64,000 nucleotides of DNA from Tilletia caries (GCA_032718865.1 JALUTQ010000024.1:977501-1041500); one strand, 5' to 3'; positions 46,135 through 56,955 are shown, counted from the stretch's first letter. The notes: generated by a model not told the origin, from the sequence alone. Made by a program: numbers and translations.

Positions 46135-46664
46135 TGCTTCTTCTCATCTTCCTTCTTCCTGCTTCGCTCGGGCCCTCGTACAAATTGGATTACAAACTCG
46201 CTTCCCGTCGCACGTGTTCTTCCTAACGCTTTCCGCCACCCGCCACGCAGCGTCCAGGTCACCATGACCACAAAGACCATACACATTGGCGTCTTTCTCT
46301 CTGCCCGCCATACGCGAAGTCGAGGTCTTTGCAGGGTTCTCAGTCTGCCACCTCGCCTGTCTCAGTGTCTCAGCTTTGGACGCCGGGGATCTCCCTCGTG
46401 CCACGTTCCCGACCGCCCCGGTGCATCTATTAGCACCATTACGCAGCGTTTAAGCACCTGCCAATAACGCGAGGCGAAGGAGCCCGGCTCAAAGGGGTCT
46501 CAATTTTCGAAAAATCATTAACCACCACACCTTAAAAGTGGATCGCGTCGCGTGACGCGTGCCTATACCTTCACGCGTCGCGCGCCTCGCCCGTTCGCGC
46601 ACGTACTTTTCTTCCAGCTTCGTTACCACAACGAGTCCCGCAGCTAGAAGGACCGAAAGCAGAT
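46135..46664 (+). promoter_or_regulatory. CDT2 promoter region with two MluI cell-cycle boxes
   Basis: ACGCGT occurs at 46555-46560 and 46573-46578, within CGCG-rich sequence, 87-110 bp before the ATG. These are the binding sites of the MBF (Swi6/Mbp1-type) G1/S factor in fungi. The rest of the 530 bp shows no gene. Confidence 0.65.
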
Positions 46665-49403
46665 ATGTTCGCAGAGAGGCTCGCCACTCCGCCGCCATCG
46701 TCCTCGCTGCCGAACTCGCCAGGCGCGGGTACAGGCGCAGGCTCACTTCGAACGCGAGGACCAACACCCACAGCGCTAGGATCCCACCCCGGGCGCTCCA
46801 ACGAGGCAGCGCATCAGCACAAACGGCGTCGAACACAGCACGTGCCGCATGCAAGCAGTTCAGCTCCAGCCTACTTCTTTCCCATCTCGCCCAGATCTCC
46901 CACACGCGCGCTGGCCGTGCCACAGCAGGCCAAGGGGGACACTGCCAATACCGGCAATGGCAATGGCAATGGCAATGGCAATGGCAATGGCAATGGCAAT
47001 GGCAATGGCAATGGCAATGGCAATGGCAATGGCAATGGCAATGGCAATGGCAATGGCAATGGCAAGACGCGCCTCGTCATCAAGGGCACCGTCACACCCA
47101 GTCGCGCCGCGCCCTTCTTCCAGCTCAGGCCTGCTCCTCCTTCCTCACCCTTGGCCTCCAAGTCATCCTCCCAACAGTCCTCACAAACAGATGACCGCCA
47201 AGCCCCAGCCCAAGTTCAAGCCAGTCCACGGTCCGTCATGCAGCTGTGCTCTCCCACACCCCGCAGAATCAACAGGGCCTTCACCAGCACCCCTCGCCAC
47301 GGCGACACACGCACGGAGTACCTGCAGTCCCTCCTTCGTCGCCCTCCGCCGGCTGCGTCGATTCTCTTCACCGCCGGTAACCCTGCGCTCACCGTACGCG
47401 CCCTCCGCACGCTGTCAAACCCTCTCCAGTTTGGAGCTTCCCTCCCAGCATCCCAAGCTGCCAACAGTCGCGGTCTGTACGGACGTCCGACCCATGCCAT
47501 CAACACTCGCGCGTATCTCTCGAGCTTCGCAAGCAGAGAACAGCTCGACTCGTACGAATTGGAGAGCAGCTGGCAGACCAACCCCGCCAGCCAGGGATCG
47601 TCATCTTTCGACCCCGCGATCGCACATCCTCTTTGCTGCGCCTATTCATACTGTACGTCCAAACAATCTGCCTTTACACGCGGTCCTGTCCCTGCTCACC
47701 GAGCTCATTCTTACCCATCCCTTCTCGTCTTCTACAGCTAGCAAAGCGGCCGAACCCTCAGCACAATGGCTTGCCATCGGCGACAACGAAGGCCGCATCA
47801 TCCTCCTCAACACCCTCGACGATTCCACAGCAGACGAGTTCACAGGCCCACCACAATGGCGCGTCACCGGTCGCGACCTCGGCATAGCTGCGACCGGGCC
47901 TCCCCCCTCGGTCTTCGAACTCGCCTGGCGACAGGACGACATCCTTCTCGCCTCGAGCGCGTCCAATTACTCGGTCGCGGTATGGGATGTCAGCACGCAT
48001 GCATGTACTGACGTCTTTGCTGGGCCGCAGGGAAGCGCTCGAAGCATCCAGTGGGATCCTAATGGCGGAGGCAATCTACTCTGCTCAGGAGGAAGGGACG
48101 GGGCCATTCACCTTTTCGATCGCAGAGTCAGGCCGGGCGAAAGTGGCGCCTCCTCAGGTCCGAGTGACGAGCACGGCGAGGCGGCACACTTCAGCGAGAA
48201 CGACATGCCCGCGGCCGTCCAGCCGGTTCTGTCCATCTGGAGTGCACATACGTCGTCAGTCCTGTCCAAGTCGAAGTCCGCTCCGAAGCACGCACACGCG
48301 TCCGCAGGCGCTCAGACCACCCGCCCGTCTCGGTCTACCACCACCACCGCCGGCGGGCGAAAGCGGACATCGCAGCCTTCCGCTCAGCGCGGCGTCACGT
48401 CGCTTTCGTACATCCCCGGACGCCCGCATTGCGTCGTCAGTGCAGGTTGCGAAGACGGGCGCGTGCGGGTATGGGATTGGCGGGCGATCGTGCCCGCTGC
48501 CAAGGTTACACCTGTGGAGGAGAGTGTTGATGTGTCCCGACGAGGCAACAAGAATCTGAGGTACGTGCCGCTTTTTCTGACTCCCCGTTAGCAGCTGAGA
48601 AAGGCAATACTAAACTGGTGCTTTCGACGAAACAGCTCGCATGGCATCTCAAGCCTCGCAGTAGGGAACGGCACGATCTTCGCTGCCTGTACCGACGCGA
48701 ACATATACGCGCTCAACGCGTCCAGCTTCGTCGCGGGTCTGCCAGCCACGTCCTCCGTGCTCCGACAGGCGTCCGTGTCTGCACAAGCGCTGTACCATCC
48801 CATGCAGAGGGGCAACACATTGTATGCCAAGCTGGCGTTGGATCCGCAGGAGCAGATTTTGGCGGTGGGGTGCAATAGTGGCAAGGTTGTTCTGTACGAC
48901 GTAAAGTGCCGAGCTGGCCTCGGCGCTGGCGGGTCGGACATGAGTTCAGCGATGGGTGTAGCCCTGGAGGGAGGTCATCTGCCGCAGTAAGTGTACCTCG
49001 AGGCTTGGGAAGCTGCGTAGCGAGCTCTGGTATCTTCTGACAAATCCGATTTCTGCTCTCGTACTACAGTTCTGAGATTAACGGCGTCTCGTGGGCACAC
49101 GGTCCACAAGGTCCCACACTGACCACCATCGCCGACGACTTCGCCGTGCGGACTTGGCGACCTGACCGAGCCTTCTCTGATCCTGACGACGGCGTCGCTC
49201 CGCTCGAGCTCGAGAGCGACGAGGAGTTTGAGTGGGAGGCGAAGGAGCGGAGGGTCTGGAGAGGTGCGTCTCGGATGGATGCTTGGGGAGAGGAGGAGGA
49301 GGAGGAGGAGTATGATGGGAGCTCGGACGACAGCTTGGATGCATCGCCTGTCAGATACGGTCGGTCGACGTCTGGATGTCGATTCGGATTCGACAGCGAG
49401 TGA
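46665..49403 (+). CDS. CDT2: CDT2/DTL-like WD40 protein (substrate receptor of CRL4 ubiquitin ligase)
   Basis: In the known family, Cdt2 brings PCNA-bound Cdt1 and other replication proteins to Cul4-Ddb1 for destruction in S phase. Four exons: 46665-47652, 47738-48560, 48636-48986, 49070-49403; 831 residues. The first 300 residues are disordered and carry a Gly-Asn repeat. The propeller begins PAIAHPLCCAYSYSSKAA, then QWLAIGDNEGRIILLNT, FELAWRQDDILLASSASNY, ARSIQWDPNG...GGRDGAIHLFDRR, CVVSAGCEDGRVRVWDW (a DWD-box-like end) and FAVRTWRPD. The SIQWDP and SGGRDG blocks are what point to Cdt2 rather than another WD40 protein. It ends with an acidic tail. MluI boxes upstream fit an S-phase gene. 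Confidence 0.82.
46953..47060 (+). repeat. (GGCAAT)18 coding minisatellite
   Basis: Eighteen perfect hexanucleotide units in frame in CDT2 exon 1, encoding alternating Gly-Asn. Perfect identity across 108 bp points to recent expansion and likely length variation between strains. Confidence 0.97.
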
Positions 49404-49753
49404 TGCTCGACTGGATGGGGACGAGCTTCGTCAAGGGCTTCCACGGCGCACTGCTGGACTTCGAAGTCTGGAAATCTACAAGGAATGGATAATCTTCCCT
49501 TTGCTCTTACAGTCGAACAGAACGCGTTTGATGCCGTGAAGATGTGATGAGGAGCGCTGTGAAGAAGTCCAGCGAGCATGTTGGGATGGCTGGTTTGGCG
49601 TGAGGTCGTCCTTTGCTCCTGCCACGACGGTGTCCATCATCCCCTTTCAGAAGACGGACAAAGAAGGTCACACGAGACAGGGAGTAGTACTTTCCGTACT
49701 TTCCGTGCCAGACCCGAGACGTCTTCCATCTGCCCTTCTGAGGCCAAGACGGC
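49404..49753. other. spacer between CDT2 and TAD3
   Basis: 350 bp between two genes in the same direction; no gene seen. Confidence 0.5.
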
Positions 49754-51118
49754 ATGAGCGAGAATTCTGAATCAAGACAGCACGATGGCAAGGCCAGTCT
49801 GCCGACCTTGGTCCGCCTCACACGGGCCATCGATCCTTCGACAGTCCCCATCGCCCTTCGCAAAGCATGGGTCCTGCGTCTCCCCTACCCTCCCGGCTCT
49901 GGGACCATGCCGGCTGTGCAAAGACTGCTCAAGCGTTTCCAGGCCGACCATGGAGCCGATGTCCTCAGACATGTCAAGACGATTCGAAAGACGGAGGATG
50001 AAGGCGTGCCAGCCCGGATGGACGCAGTTCTGGCGTATCAGGCTGAAACGGGCGACCTTGCGACGGAAGAAGAGGTCGTTTCCCTGATCAAGAAGTACCA
50101 ACCCGACTTGCTTGGGGAGAAATCTGCGCAGGCCGATGCTGAAGGAGCGAGAGGGCCAGTAATTCGAGCGCTGGACATTCCCACCACACCAATCCCAACC
50201 CGGTCCAGGATCGCCGAATGGAATGCCTTCTGGCCTTGCGTCCTTCGAATCACGGGTCCGGCCGACGCTCCGATCTCTGACGCCTCTGCCCAAAAGGCTG
50301 CGAATTCAGTGTCCCTCACGAGCTCGTCGACATCGATAGACTTCATCGACCGAGCCCGGGACGCACGTATGTGGACGGAGAATACGGCACGTCTTCAATG
50401 GGCAAAGGACGGTTTCCAAGCCTGTCTGCGTCTGGCACGGCAAGCTCAAGCGAAAGGGGATCTTCCTATTGGGGCGTACGTGACGACCGCAGTTGAAGGA
50501 AGTAATGCTGGGATGGAAGGCATGTTACCTGCGTTCGCACACGACACTAGGATCTCGTCGAATCACCCTCTACGGCACGCGGTACTGAACATCATCAGAG
50601 CCGTAGCAGACGGGCGGGCGGCACTGAAGATACGATCGGACAAGCTCGCTGAACTCGAGCAGGACGGCATCTCGAATCTTCCAACTCAGGCCGACTCCAT
50701 CCCGGCAGAACAGTTCGACGAAGGAGTCTCAGCTCCAGCAGCTCCAGCAGCTCCAGCAGGAAACGGCACAGACTACCTCCTTAGCTCGCTTACACTCTTC
50801 ACGACACACGAGCCATGTGTGTTCTGTACGATGGCACTGCTTCACTCTCGCGTCCGACAAGTGTTTTTTCTGTTGCCGTCTCCCGGCTCAGGCGGGTGCT
50901 GTGGGGACCGAGATGGGCGATCGGATCTGTGTGAAGGTGGACGGGGCGGGGGCCCGCTGGCGTTGCATGAACAGGCGGGACTGAATCATCATTTCGAAGT
51001 GTGGCGTTGGGTTGGAAGTTGGAGCGAGGTGGGCCTCCAAGAGGGGGTACCATCTGAAGCGGACGATGGCGAGGGGATGTCTCTTTCTGACTTAAGAATA
51101 CCCGGAATCAACCCCTAA
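49754..51118 (+). CDS. TAD3: tRNA wobble adenosine deaminase subunit 3 (Tad3/ADAT3)
   Basis: Non-catalytic partner of Tad2 in the enzyme that makes inosine at position 34 of tRNAs. One exon, 454 residues. The deaminase domain lies in the C-terminal half: ARLQWAKDGFQACLRLAR..., then NHPLRHAVLNIIRAV with H275-A-V277 where catalytic deaminases have H-A-E, and the zinc cysteines in HEPCVFCTMALLHSR (Cys355 and Cys358). Loss of the Glu is the defining Tad3 feature. The N-terminal half (VRLTRAIDPSTVPIAL) is the tRNA-binding extension. An APAAPAAPA linker precedes the PCVFC motif. It is convergent with the capping-protein gene 116 bp away. Confidence 0.92.
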   Translation: MSENSESRQHDGKASLPTLVRLTRAIDPSTVPIALRKAWVLRLPYPPGSGTMPAVQRLLKRFQADHGADVLRHVKTIRKTEDEGVPARMDAVLAYQAETGDLATEEEVVSLIKKYQPDLLGEKSAQADAEGARGPVIRALDIPTTPIPTRSRIAEWNAFWPCVLRITGPADAPISDASAQKAANSVSLTSSSTSIDFIDRARDARMWTENTARLQWAKDGFQACLRLARQAQAKGDLPIGAYVTTAVEGSNAGMEGMLPAFAHDTRISSNHPLRHAVLNIIRAVADGRAALKIRSDKLAELEQDGISNLPTQADSIPAEQFDEGVSAPAAPAAPAGNGTDYLLSSLTLFTTHEPCVFCTMALLHSRVRQVFFLLPSPGSGGCCGDRDGRSDLCEGGRGGGPLALHEQAGLNHHFEVWRWVGSWSEVGLQEGVPSEADDGEGMSLSDLRIPGINP

Positions 51119-51234
51119 AGATACTCATCGCACATGCTGACTAGTGTGTCTCCGCGCGTTTCAGCGCCTCTAAAGAACAGCCGCAGGAGAACCAAGGATG
51201 ACATTTCAAAAAGCTCCAAAATCCAGTACAGGGC

Positions 51235-52387
51235 CTATGTCGTCGCCGCCGGCGTCGCCGCAGCCTGCTTCTTCATCATGAGACCCATGAGTTCCCGTTG
51301 CAAGTTTTGCTGCCTTTTGGACTCTGCCAAGCTCTCGATGGAACGGAGGGAGCCGACGATGTCGCGCATCTTGCCAAAGTAGACTTCCTGCAGCAGGCCG
51401 CGAATCTTTGCTTCCTGGTTCTCGATGAGCCGCCCGACGTTTCCGATGTGGGAGGCCATATTTGGAACCTCGTACTTGGCGGCGTCCTAAGAGGAAGGAA
51501 TCACGAGATTGATTTGAATACGCTTCCACTCCCATGTTCATTCTGGCGCGTTCATTCTGGCAACGGAGCGTATGGCGGAAAGTAACTCACCTGTCGTGTG
51601 AGACTCCCACTGAGCTCGAGATCGCCAAGTTTTGCGTCTCCCTTGCGCGCGACGCTAAGCATGACGGTACTTGTGAGCTTGTATTCGGCGTACTTGGAGC
51701 CCTTCTCTGTGTTTGTCTCGAAGACGTGCATGGACGACCATGTGCTGGATGGGCCGGGCCCGTCGTCGACATCTGGACATTCCCGAGCGAGTGCGCATTC
51801 GGTCAGTTACATGTGTTCGGGAAGGTGAGGTTCGGGTGCGTGCAGCTGTGATTCGTTCTCACCTTTCCGGATCAGGACCACTCCAGCGATGGAGGTCTCC
51901 GCCTCGTCTTGGTTCCAAAGGTATACGCTGGAAAGTCCACCCTCAAAGTACCTGTAAAAGGGCGAGAATATGAGTAAGATGTGATATAGTGAAAATGAGC
52001 ATTGATGATAGCTCACATTTGCTTATAGGTAGCGAATGCCTCGTTTGCCTTGATCTCGAGTTCGCGCAGCTGGGGACTGGGCTGTGCGCCGTCCTCCTCA
52101 GGCTCGCCGTCGTCACCCTCGGCAGTGGAGGTTCCTATGGGAGGGTCGTAGGTGCTACTCCAGGGGCTCCTCCAGCTGCCAGCGTCCATGTTGAACTGGC
52201 AGCACAGGAACTCCCTTCCTTTGCCCTCTGGGGTGTTATCATGGCGGATGAGGAGCGGCTGGTCGACGCTGCAGCTGAGCTCGTCCTCGAGGTCGGGCGA
52301 GATGGCGAAGAGGGTCTGGAGATTCTCCGGCAGCTGGGAAGGCGGCAGCCTGCGGAAGAGATCGAGTGCTTCGGCGAGCGAGGCCAT
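51235..52387 (-). CDS. CAP2: F-actin capping protein beta subunit
   Basis: Forms the alpha/beta heterodimer that caps barbed ends of actin filaments. Four exons: 52387-52017, 51951-51863, 51772-51591, 51486-51235; 297 residues, normal length. Family blocks: ALDLFRRLPPSQLPENLQTL, LSCSVDQPLLIRHD, SWRSPWSSTYDPP, YFEGGLSSVYLWNQD (rebuilt across intron 1), KLTSTVML, LSGSLTRQ, HIGNVGRLIENQEAKIR and EVYFGKMRDIVGSLRS. The start MASLAEALDLF lies after a GGCGA repeat in the 5' region. Confidence 0.96.
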
Positions 52388-52781
52388 CGTGCGCGTCGTG
52401 TTGCTGGGCGAGGCGAGGCGAGGCGAGGCGAGGCGAGCAAGGTGGGAGCGTACAGAGAGAGCGATGCTGTCCCGGGCGACCTGTTGTCCATCAACCAGGG
52501 GCCAGCGCAAGGTAGGGGACAGTGCACGCGTGCACGGCCAGTCAAGCTGTTTCCCATTTCATTATTCATTTCGCAATTTCGCTGGCTATTTACTCACACC
52601 TTTCTTCTCCCTCCCAGTCGCGCGTGCTACGGGTACGAGCACGAGCACTTGGTCTTCCGACTGCAGTCAGTAGTCCGCTCGTCTTTCCATCGACTTCCCT
52701 TCGTCCCAGCGCGTGCGCTGCTTTCCCTCCCCCCTTTTCCTTTGCTTTCTCCAGCCGCCGCCTCGCCCCTGACCTGCCAAG
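52388..52781. promoter_or_regulatory. bidirectional promoter of CAP2 and the ceramide synthase gene
   Basis: 394 bp between divergent start codons. A GGCGA pentamer repeat (about six copies) lies at 52408-52437 in the CAP2 leader, and a pyrimidine-rich tract lies before the ceramide synthase ATG. Confidence 0.55.
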
Positions 52782-54147
52782 ATGGATGTCCTCCAGCGTC
52801 TTCGCAGAACACCCGCGACGAAGGACCTCAAGGCCGATGCTATCTTCATCCTCCTCGCTGCCACCGGGCTCACCCTGCTGCGCGAAGCTACCATGCGGCT
52901 CGTTCTCAGGCCAATCGCCGCAAAGTGCGTCGTCTCCGTCAGTCCGGACGAGTCCACGTCGTCCTCCTCAAAAGCCGCGGATGCCAAAACACAGAATGGT
53001 ACCAACGGGAACGGTGCTGTCTCTCGAGCCAAACAGTCAGCACCACCGAAAGTGCTCTCCAAGCGGCAGCGGAGGCGACTTGAACACTTGCAGCGGCGCA
53101 ACGAAATCCGCTTTGCCGAGCAAGGCTGGAGTGTCCTATACTTCTCATGCGCATCCCTGGTCGGTCTGGTGAGTCAAATCGCATCGTGTGAAAGGAGGTA
53201 CAGTACGCCCTGGCGCTGACCACGCTCAATTTCAAACGCGGATGGGAATCCAGTACATTGCTATCCATCAGCCCTGGTGGCCTATGAACGTCAAGGAGTT
53301 TTGGACAGACTGGCCCGAACTCAAAATCAATGCACTTCTCAAGGTTTGTCCGCATCCATCCCCTCCCGCGCTACGCATCTTGGTTGGCTAACTACTCACC
53401 TATTTCCTCCAAACACCGCGCAAATCACCTCAGTATTACTACCTGACCCAGAGTGGTTTCTACGTGCACCAGATGGTCGTTCTCTTCTCAGAGGCAAGGC
53501 GGAAAGACCACTGGCAGATGTTTTCGCACCACGTCATCACCGTCGGTCTTCAGTGGACCTCCTACGTCGTGTGCTATCATCGCGTCGGTGTAGCTGTCAT
53601 GCTACTCTTGGATCCTTGTGATATCCTCCTCTCGGTGAGTCCTTACTCAGCTGTCTCTCTACGTGCTTGGCGCATGTGCTCATCCATTTGCTCGCTGTGA
53701 TGATGCGTGCACCCACAGGCCGCGAAAATGCTTCGATACGCCGGTGTCCAGACCGTCTGTGACATCGTCTTCGGCCTCTTTTTGCTCGCCTGGCTCGTAC
53801 TTCGACACATTCTCTACCTTCGCGTCCTCTATTCGGTCATTTACGATGTCGATCTGACTTCTGACGTAGGATCACCCAAAGCCTCTATCCATCGAGGTCT
53901 CATAGCAGGCCTGGTCGCTCTCCAGGTACTCCTCCTCATGTGGTTCGTCATGATCGTCAAGGTCGCTTACAGGGTCGTCACAGGCAGCGGTGCCGCGGAC
54001 ACTCGATCAGATGACGAGGACGAGGACGACGTTGTGGAAGGCAGCGATGACGAGGTGGTTACCAACGGTGCGAACAGCGGGCGCGCGACAGCAAGTACTG
54101 CACTAAACGGAACGAACCAGGCACGGCAACGAACGAGCAAAGCATAG
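52782..54147 (+). CDS. LAG1: ceramide synthase (LAG1/TLC domain)
   Basis: Acylates sphingoid bases in the ER membrane. Four exons: 52782-53168, 53254-53343, 53434-53634, 53719-54147; 368 residues. The TLC domain shows the YIAIHQPWWPMN segment, ALLKYYYLTQSGFYVHQMV and the Lag motif DHWQMFSHHVITVGLQWTS with the essential His pair, then HRVGVAVMLLLDPCDILL and SAAKMLRYAG. Several hydrophobic segments follow, and an acidic tail ends ARQRTSKA. The N-terminal region before the TLC domain (KRQRRRLEHLQRRNEIRFAE) is basic. The start MDVLQRLRR has A at -3. Confidence 0.95.
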
Positions 54148-54758
54148 GCGCACATCAACTATTTCCTCCATCGCTTTCGTCGGCCCACATCATTGGGCCC
54201 GCAGCGAACGAGAAGAGCTCATTCTTCCACGGGAGCCAGGCTTGAACGTTTTCAGCTCTCGTCCTTTTCTCCAAAAGTCCATGCCAGTTCCCAATTTTGC
54301 AGTCGTATACCCCCACTGCGCTGAGAGTCCGGATCATCTTAAAGGCTCTCAAGCCCCCTTCCTCACTTCGCCTTTGGACCGCAGCTGGCCGGTTAGATCA
54401 CTTCCCCTTGTGGACAATCAAATCCCCGTTATGTTCTATCGCTGTCTCGTACCTCACCGCTCACCCCCGATGTTTGCGAGATGGCTGAAGGAAGGAATCA
54501 ATGAGGTCTGCGAGGTCCGTGCATTTTCGGCACGAAAACGCGTCGCGTCGCGTCACTTTCGCGTGCGTGGAAGAAGACGGCCATCAGAAGCACAACCACG
54601 GTCAAACCAGCCCTTTTCTCCTGCCCATTGCTTCGCCTGGACGAAAGATACGCGGCCTCAGTCTGCTGCCCCGTCTCTAGCCAAGTCGACCACCACATCA
54701 CTTCCCTCGACATTTTCGTTCCCCAAAACCTATCCGGAGCCTCTCCTGTCCCGCCCGC
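54148..54758 (+). promoter_or_regulatory. upstream region of the Scm3-like gene with a CGCGTC repeat and MluI box
   Basis: ACGCGT at 54538-54543 opens the run ACGCGTCGCGTCGCGTCAC, with a further CGCG nearby, about 220 bp before the ATG. The pattern matches overlapping MBF/E2F-type sites. Otherwise no gene is seen in 611 bp. Confidence 0.55.
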
Positions 54759-56189
54759 ATGTCAAACCAGCAACAGCAAATGTCGGCCCAACGCACACGC
54801 TTCTTTCCACGCCCATTCCGGGTCGACGGCGCTCGTGATGACCGAAGCAGTACAGCGGGTGTCTCCCGGCACTTCAGCGAGGAAAGCGACGACGAACTTG
54901 CCGGCAGGCGTGAAGGATCCAGCTGTCGGCCATCATCGCGACCCCCGCTCTTCTCGTCGCAATTGCCACCTCCTTCCGATCAGCAACGATACAACAAGGA
55001 CGGAACGACAAACGTCGAATGGGCTCGATATCAGAACACACTCCGCCTCAAGTCCAAGTGGGACTCCATCTACGAGCGATACAAGGACGCTCACTTGACG
55101 GAACAGGACGAGATTCATTACGAGCGTACCTCACAGGAGTCGAGCGCATCTTCGGACTCGGACGAACCGCCATCGCACTCCCGCGAGTTCAAGATTGTCC
55201 GCGACTGCGGCACTCTCCGCAATTTAGCGGGCACGCTACAGTTCGGATCGTTCATCAAGGAGGAAGAGCTCCACCCCTTGGAAGCCGTCGACTTATCGGA
55301 TGCGGAGGACGTCGGAGCGCCGTCTACAGCTCTCGACGGTAAAACCATGCCGTCATCTTCATTTTTCAAAGAAACGTCATCTATCTCACCAGACGACGAA
55401 GAAGGGGCGGACGACGCATTCAGTGAGGTCGAAGTGGGAAGCGACGAGGATGAGATCGGCGGATGGGGCGACACGGGATTCACTCGATCGCAGTATCCCG
55501 AATTCAACCAAGGCGCTGCACGAAGCGGTTCGGCCTCGAAGAACGAGTCGGAAGAACAGGAAGCGGACATCAGGTTGGCCGGACAACACAAACACGACCC
55601 CGATCTGGAGGAATTTCTCCTCGCTGAAGCTCGAAGACGACGGTTCTGCGCGCCAAGCACCGGAGATTCGGAAGCATCCGACACAGAGGACTTCAACTAT
55701 CAAGACATCGCCAGTGATCCGCCCAGCGACCCGTCGACGGCATACGACCTGATGGAGGAGCAGCAGTACTCATCATCGGATGACGACTTGGATCTTCTGC
55801 ACTCCCCGAGGAAATCAAGACCTGCCGTGCCCCGTCCGGCCCGTCCGCCATCAGATGTCGCGCCGCAGATGCCCCTCCCCACAACTGGACAGGCGCAGAC
55901 AAAAGAACTACTGCTGGTCCCCGTTCGGAATCTCGCCTCCGTATCGGGCAGCGGCGCCAGTCGACTGCAATTCCTTCCTTCCTTCGAAGAGGCCCGACGG
56001 TCCAAACGGACAGGAGTGGATGCCATCCTGGCCCGTTGGACCTCCGAACAAGAGACACACCTGGCGCGGCTGGAGGAAGACGACCCTTTTGTCGACGAGG
56101 AGGGGATGATGGGTGATCCGTGGGATTCGCTGCCTTTGTCATACCAAAACATTCCAGGCCTAGCACAAATGCTCTTAGAGCATAGCTGA
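54759..56189 (+). CDS. SCM3: Scm3/HJURP-like centromere histone chaperone (probable)
   Basis: One exon, 476 residues, acidic and Ser-rich. The segment KSKWDSIYERYKDAHLTEQD followed by DEIHYER and, after a short spacer, FKIVRDCGTLRNLAG follows the Scm3 pattern: W-x2-I-x2-[KR]-Y, DEI, then [IV]-V-x-[DN]-x-G-x-[LI]-[RK]-x-[LM]. Scm3 delivers the CENP-A/H4 dimer to centromeres. The C-terminal part has LDDLLHSPRKSR-like acidic and basic clusters and HDPDLEEFLLAEARRRR. Its promoter carries MluI-type boxes, fitting a cell-cycle role. The match is short and by eye, so the identity is tentative. Confidence 0.62.
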   Translation: MSNQQQQMSAQRTRFFPRPFRVDGARDDRSSTAGVSRHFSEESDDELAGRREGSSCRPSSRPPLFSSQLPPPSDQQRYNKDGTTNVEWARYQNTLRLKSKWDSIYERYKDAHLTEQDEIHYERTSQESSASSDSDEPPSHSREFKIVRDCGTLRNLAGTLQFGSFIKEEELHPLEAVDLSDAEDVGAPSTALDGKTMPSSSFFKETSSISPDDEEGADDAFSEVEVGSDEDEIGGWGDTGFTRSQYPEFNQGAARSGSASKNESEEQEADIRLAGQHKHDPDLEEFLLAEARRRRFCAPSTGDSEASDTEDFNYQDIASDPPSDPSTAYDLMEEQQYSSSDDDLDLLHSPRKSRPAVPRPARPPSDVAPQMPLPTTGQAQTKELLLVPVRNLASVSGSGASRLQFLPSFEEARRSKRTGVDAILARWTSEQETHLARLEEDDPFVDEEGMMGDPWDSLPLSYQNIPGLAQMLLEHS

Positions 56190-56434
56190 CTAGCAGAATA
56201 ATAATTAATATCTACGTTTCCGTCCCTCTGCCGTCTACATCCTTTGCCCGTCGTCCGTTCGCCATCGTCATCGCCGTCCCCATCGATTCTCCCGCTCTCC
56301 CATATCCTATCGTGAGTACCTTTTTCCTACCATGGGTATCGCCGCGCGCCATCGTCAATTTTCTCACCACGTCCCTTTTCCCGGTTATCCAACCCGTTTG
56401 CCTTCCTACCTAGCCCGCCTCGCCGCCTCTCTCT

Positions 56435-56955
56435 GGCACCGGCTTCAACGCTAACGTCCTCAGTGCGGGCTACCAAATCGAGCTTGCCGGTGGCAGTCAT
56501 CACAACGCCAAGGCGGTGCGGTCCAAGGTGGCGCAAATCCAAGCTGCGACGGAGCCAGGCCAAGGTCTTACGCTCAATGCTCTTTTCATCAACCGCGTCA
56601 GTGGGCTTTCCAATCGCCACTCTGGCAAGAGATGCGTCGTGAGGGTTTGCCTCTCCAAGGCTTCTGCATCGCTGCCTGGATCCCTTCCACCGAGAACGCC
56701 AAGGACACCATCGCAGGTCTCCGTAATGCAGGCATTGAGCACGTCGCCTTCAAGCCCGCATCGGCCAATGCCATTCAACAAGTGTGCAGTATCGCAGCTG
56801 CCAACCCTGACTTCCCCATCAGGTGGCCGAGCTGGGGGTCGTTACCACTCGGCCGAAGACTTTCACCAGCCCATCCTGGCGACCGACATACTCCCGCATA
56901 CGACGGAACGCGAACATCCCCCTCGTCGCGGGCAGCGGCTTTGAAGCGCTGATGA
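56435..56955 (+). pseudogene. fatty acid synthase fragment (enoyl-reductase domain), frameshifted
   Basis: Pieces in shifting frames match the fungal FAS enoyl-reductase region: GFNANVLSAGYQIELAGGSH, RREGLPLQGFCIAA, IPSTENAKDTIAGLRNAGIE, HVAFKPASANAIQQV, IAAANPDFPI, GGRAGG, HSAEDFHQPILAT and NIPLVAGSGFE. At least three frame changes and a missing WQ/GW stretch break it. It covers about 170 codons of a protein of around 2000 or more. Its edges do not correspond to a domain boundary that I can recognise. It lies directly before an HSP90 fragment. Confidence 0.85.

Noticed and set aside
46849..47170. Alternative frames through the GGCAAT repeat (poly Ala-Met and Pro-Leu)
   Set aside because: They are shadows of the (Gly-Asn)18 repeat in the CDT2 frame, which continues into a WD40 propeller.
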